The notes under the pieces are model-generated. The model saw only the letters and a list, made by a program, of their open reading frames with translations, had not been told where the DNA came from and did not search any database. A program made the translations under genes and the position numbers. 13,872 nt of DNA from Candidatus Zipacnadia bacterium (lineage in GTDB: Bacteria; Armatimonadota; Zipacnadia; Zipacnadales; Zipacnadaceae): NCBI GenBank assembly GCA_029821455.1, contig JALGTI010000170.1:1-13872 (forward strand). Direction: 5' to 3'. Positions 13,475 through 13,872 of this stretch are shown piece after piece. The first letter of the stretch is position 1; the number at the start of each line of letters is the position of its first letter.

Positions 13475-13872
13475 GGGGAATGGCACCTGCGCCTCATACA
13501 CGCTCTGGCCAGCGACATACGCTGCAAGCTCCGTCGTGCCCACCGTCAGGGTCAAGCGAGCCTGGAGGCCTCGGACGACGGTGGCCCTGGCGGAGCGGGC
13601 GGCAGACGAAACAGGGCCACTTTCGCGGTCAGGTGGGTCGCGTTGTTGTACATTGCTCACCACACCAACCAGTCCCACAACGGCCGCCCGTTATCGGGAC
13701 ACTCCTTTGCCGTCGTGTGTCGTTGTCTGCTGCCCTTGCCTGCTGCGGTCAGCGTCCATGAAGAGTTCTGCCCACACCACCTGTGGTGAGCCTGTCGAAC
13801 CGCTGATCCCAATTCTAGCAGATAAAACCTTTGACTTTTGCCTCCCCCCGCGATAATCTATCGCAGACCTTT
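13475..13872. other. Right-edge stretch without a convincing gene
   Basis: Several short frames exist but none has a good start signal. Leftward TGCTAGAAT (13820-13812) is an extended -10 candidate. CACCAC/GTGGTG (13775-13780 with 13783-13788) followed by GAGCCTGTCGAACC (to 13801) resembles fragments of dispersed palindromic repeats seen in many environmental genomes, but only one copy is in view. A leftward 33-codon ORF starting MYNNATHLTAKV lies near 13650, with weak support. Confidence 0.4.
13831..13864 (+). promoter_or_regulatory. Possible rightward promoter with overlapping palindrome at the window edge
   Basis: TTGACT (13831-13836), a 17-nt spacer and TAATCT (13854-13859) could start a transcript leaving the window. 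GCGATA (13850-13855) and TATCGC (13859-13864) form an exact inverted repeat over the -10, the form of a repressor site. The gene it would serve is not visible. Confidence 0.35.

Noticed and set aside
13406..13678. Leftward 90-codon ORF overlapping the rqcH start
   Set aside because: It has a GTG start without a ribosome binding site and spans the rqcH promoter; the sequence is not recognised.
1..13872. CRISPR array, insertion sequence or prophage
   Set aside because: No regularly spaced repeats, transposase, integrase or phage structural motif was seen on either strand.

Overview
The window is GC-rich bacterial chromosomal DNA from a diderm-type lineage. It encodes Sec-type signal peptides, a lipobox lipoprotein and several exported proteins of unknown function. 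No ribosomal RNA or diagnostic marker is present, so the phylum cannot be fixed. Leaderless-looking promoters, an LDH-type malate dehydrogenase and REP-like hairpins would fit an environmental lineage such as Armatimonadota or Chloroflexota, but that is only an impression. No phage, transposase, integrase or CRISPR array is visible. The genes look like a housekeeping and envelope mixture, not a single pathway.

Left part (1-5650). A transketolase gene runs leftward off the window edge. It is divergent from a rightward series of genes, with two good sigma70-type promoters in the shared intergenic space. The rightward genes encode a membrane-anchored protein with a long Gly/Pro-rich stalk, a small lipoprotein, a 105-residue helical protein and a secreted beta-rich protein. 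None of these four has a recognisable function. All four have convincing ribosome binding sites, and promoter-like elements precede three of them. A hairpin closes this block.

Middle part (5650-8111). This block is leftward. It holds a small single-pass membrane protein gene broken by an exact 40-bp tandem duplication, a DUF58 protein and a 64-codon gene with a near-perfect Shine-Dalgarno. Several doubtful very small ORFs lie around them. A gene-poor stretch of nearly 700 bp follows. It contains inverted repeats and a perfect 32-bp palindrome followed by a T-run, which looks like a strong terminator with no obvious gene to terminate.

Right part (8112-13872). A GT-C (PMT/ArnT-like) membrane glycosyltransferase is convergent with an M50-like membrane metalloprotease, with a REP-like double hairpin between them. 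The protease gene is divergent from malate dehydrogenase across a second hairpin cluster. Malate dehydrogenase is convergent with rqcH (NFACT family, ribosome quality control), and the two genes share a CTAG at their stop codons. rqcH appears broken by an internal deletion plus frameshift that removes the conserved middle coiled-coil segment. The protease and rqcH genes both have a promoter placed so that transcription would begin at the start codon.

The most notable observations are the two length-changing lesions (the 40-bp duplication and the rqcH deletion), the orphan palindromic terminator and the two apparent leaderless promoters. I did not find a clear multi-gene novel defence or biosynthetic system.
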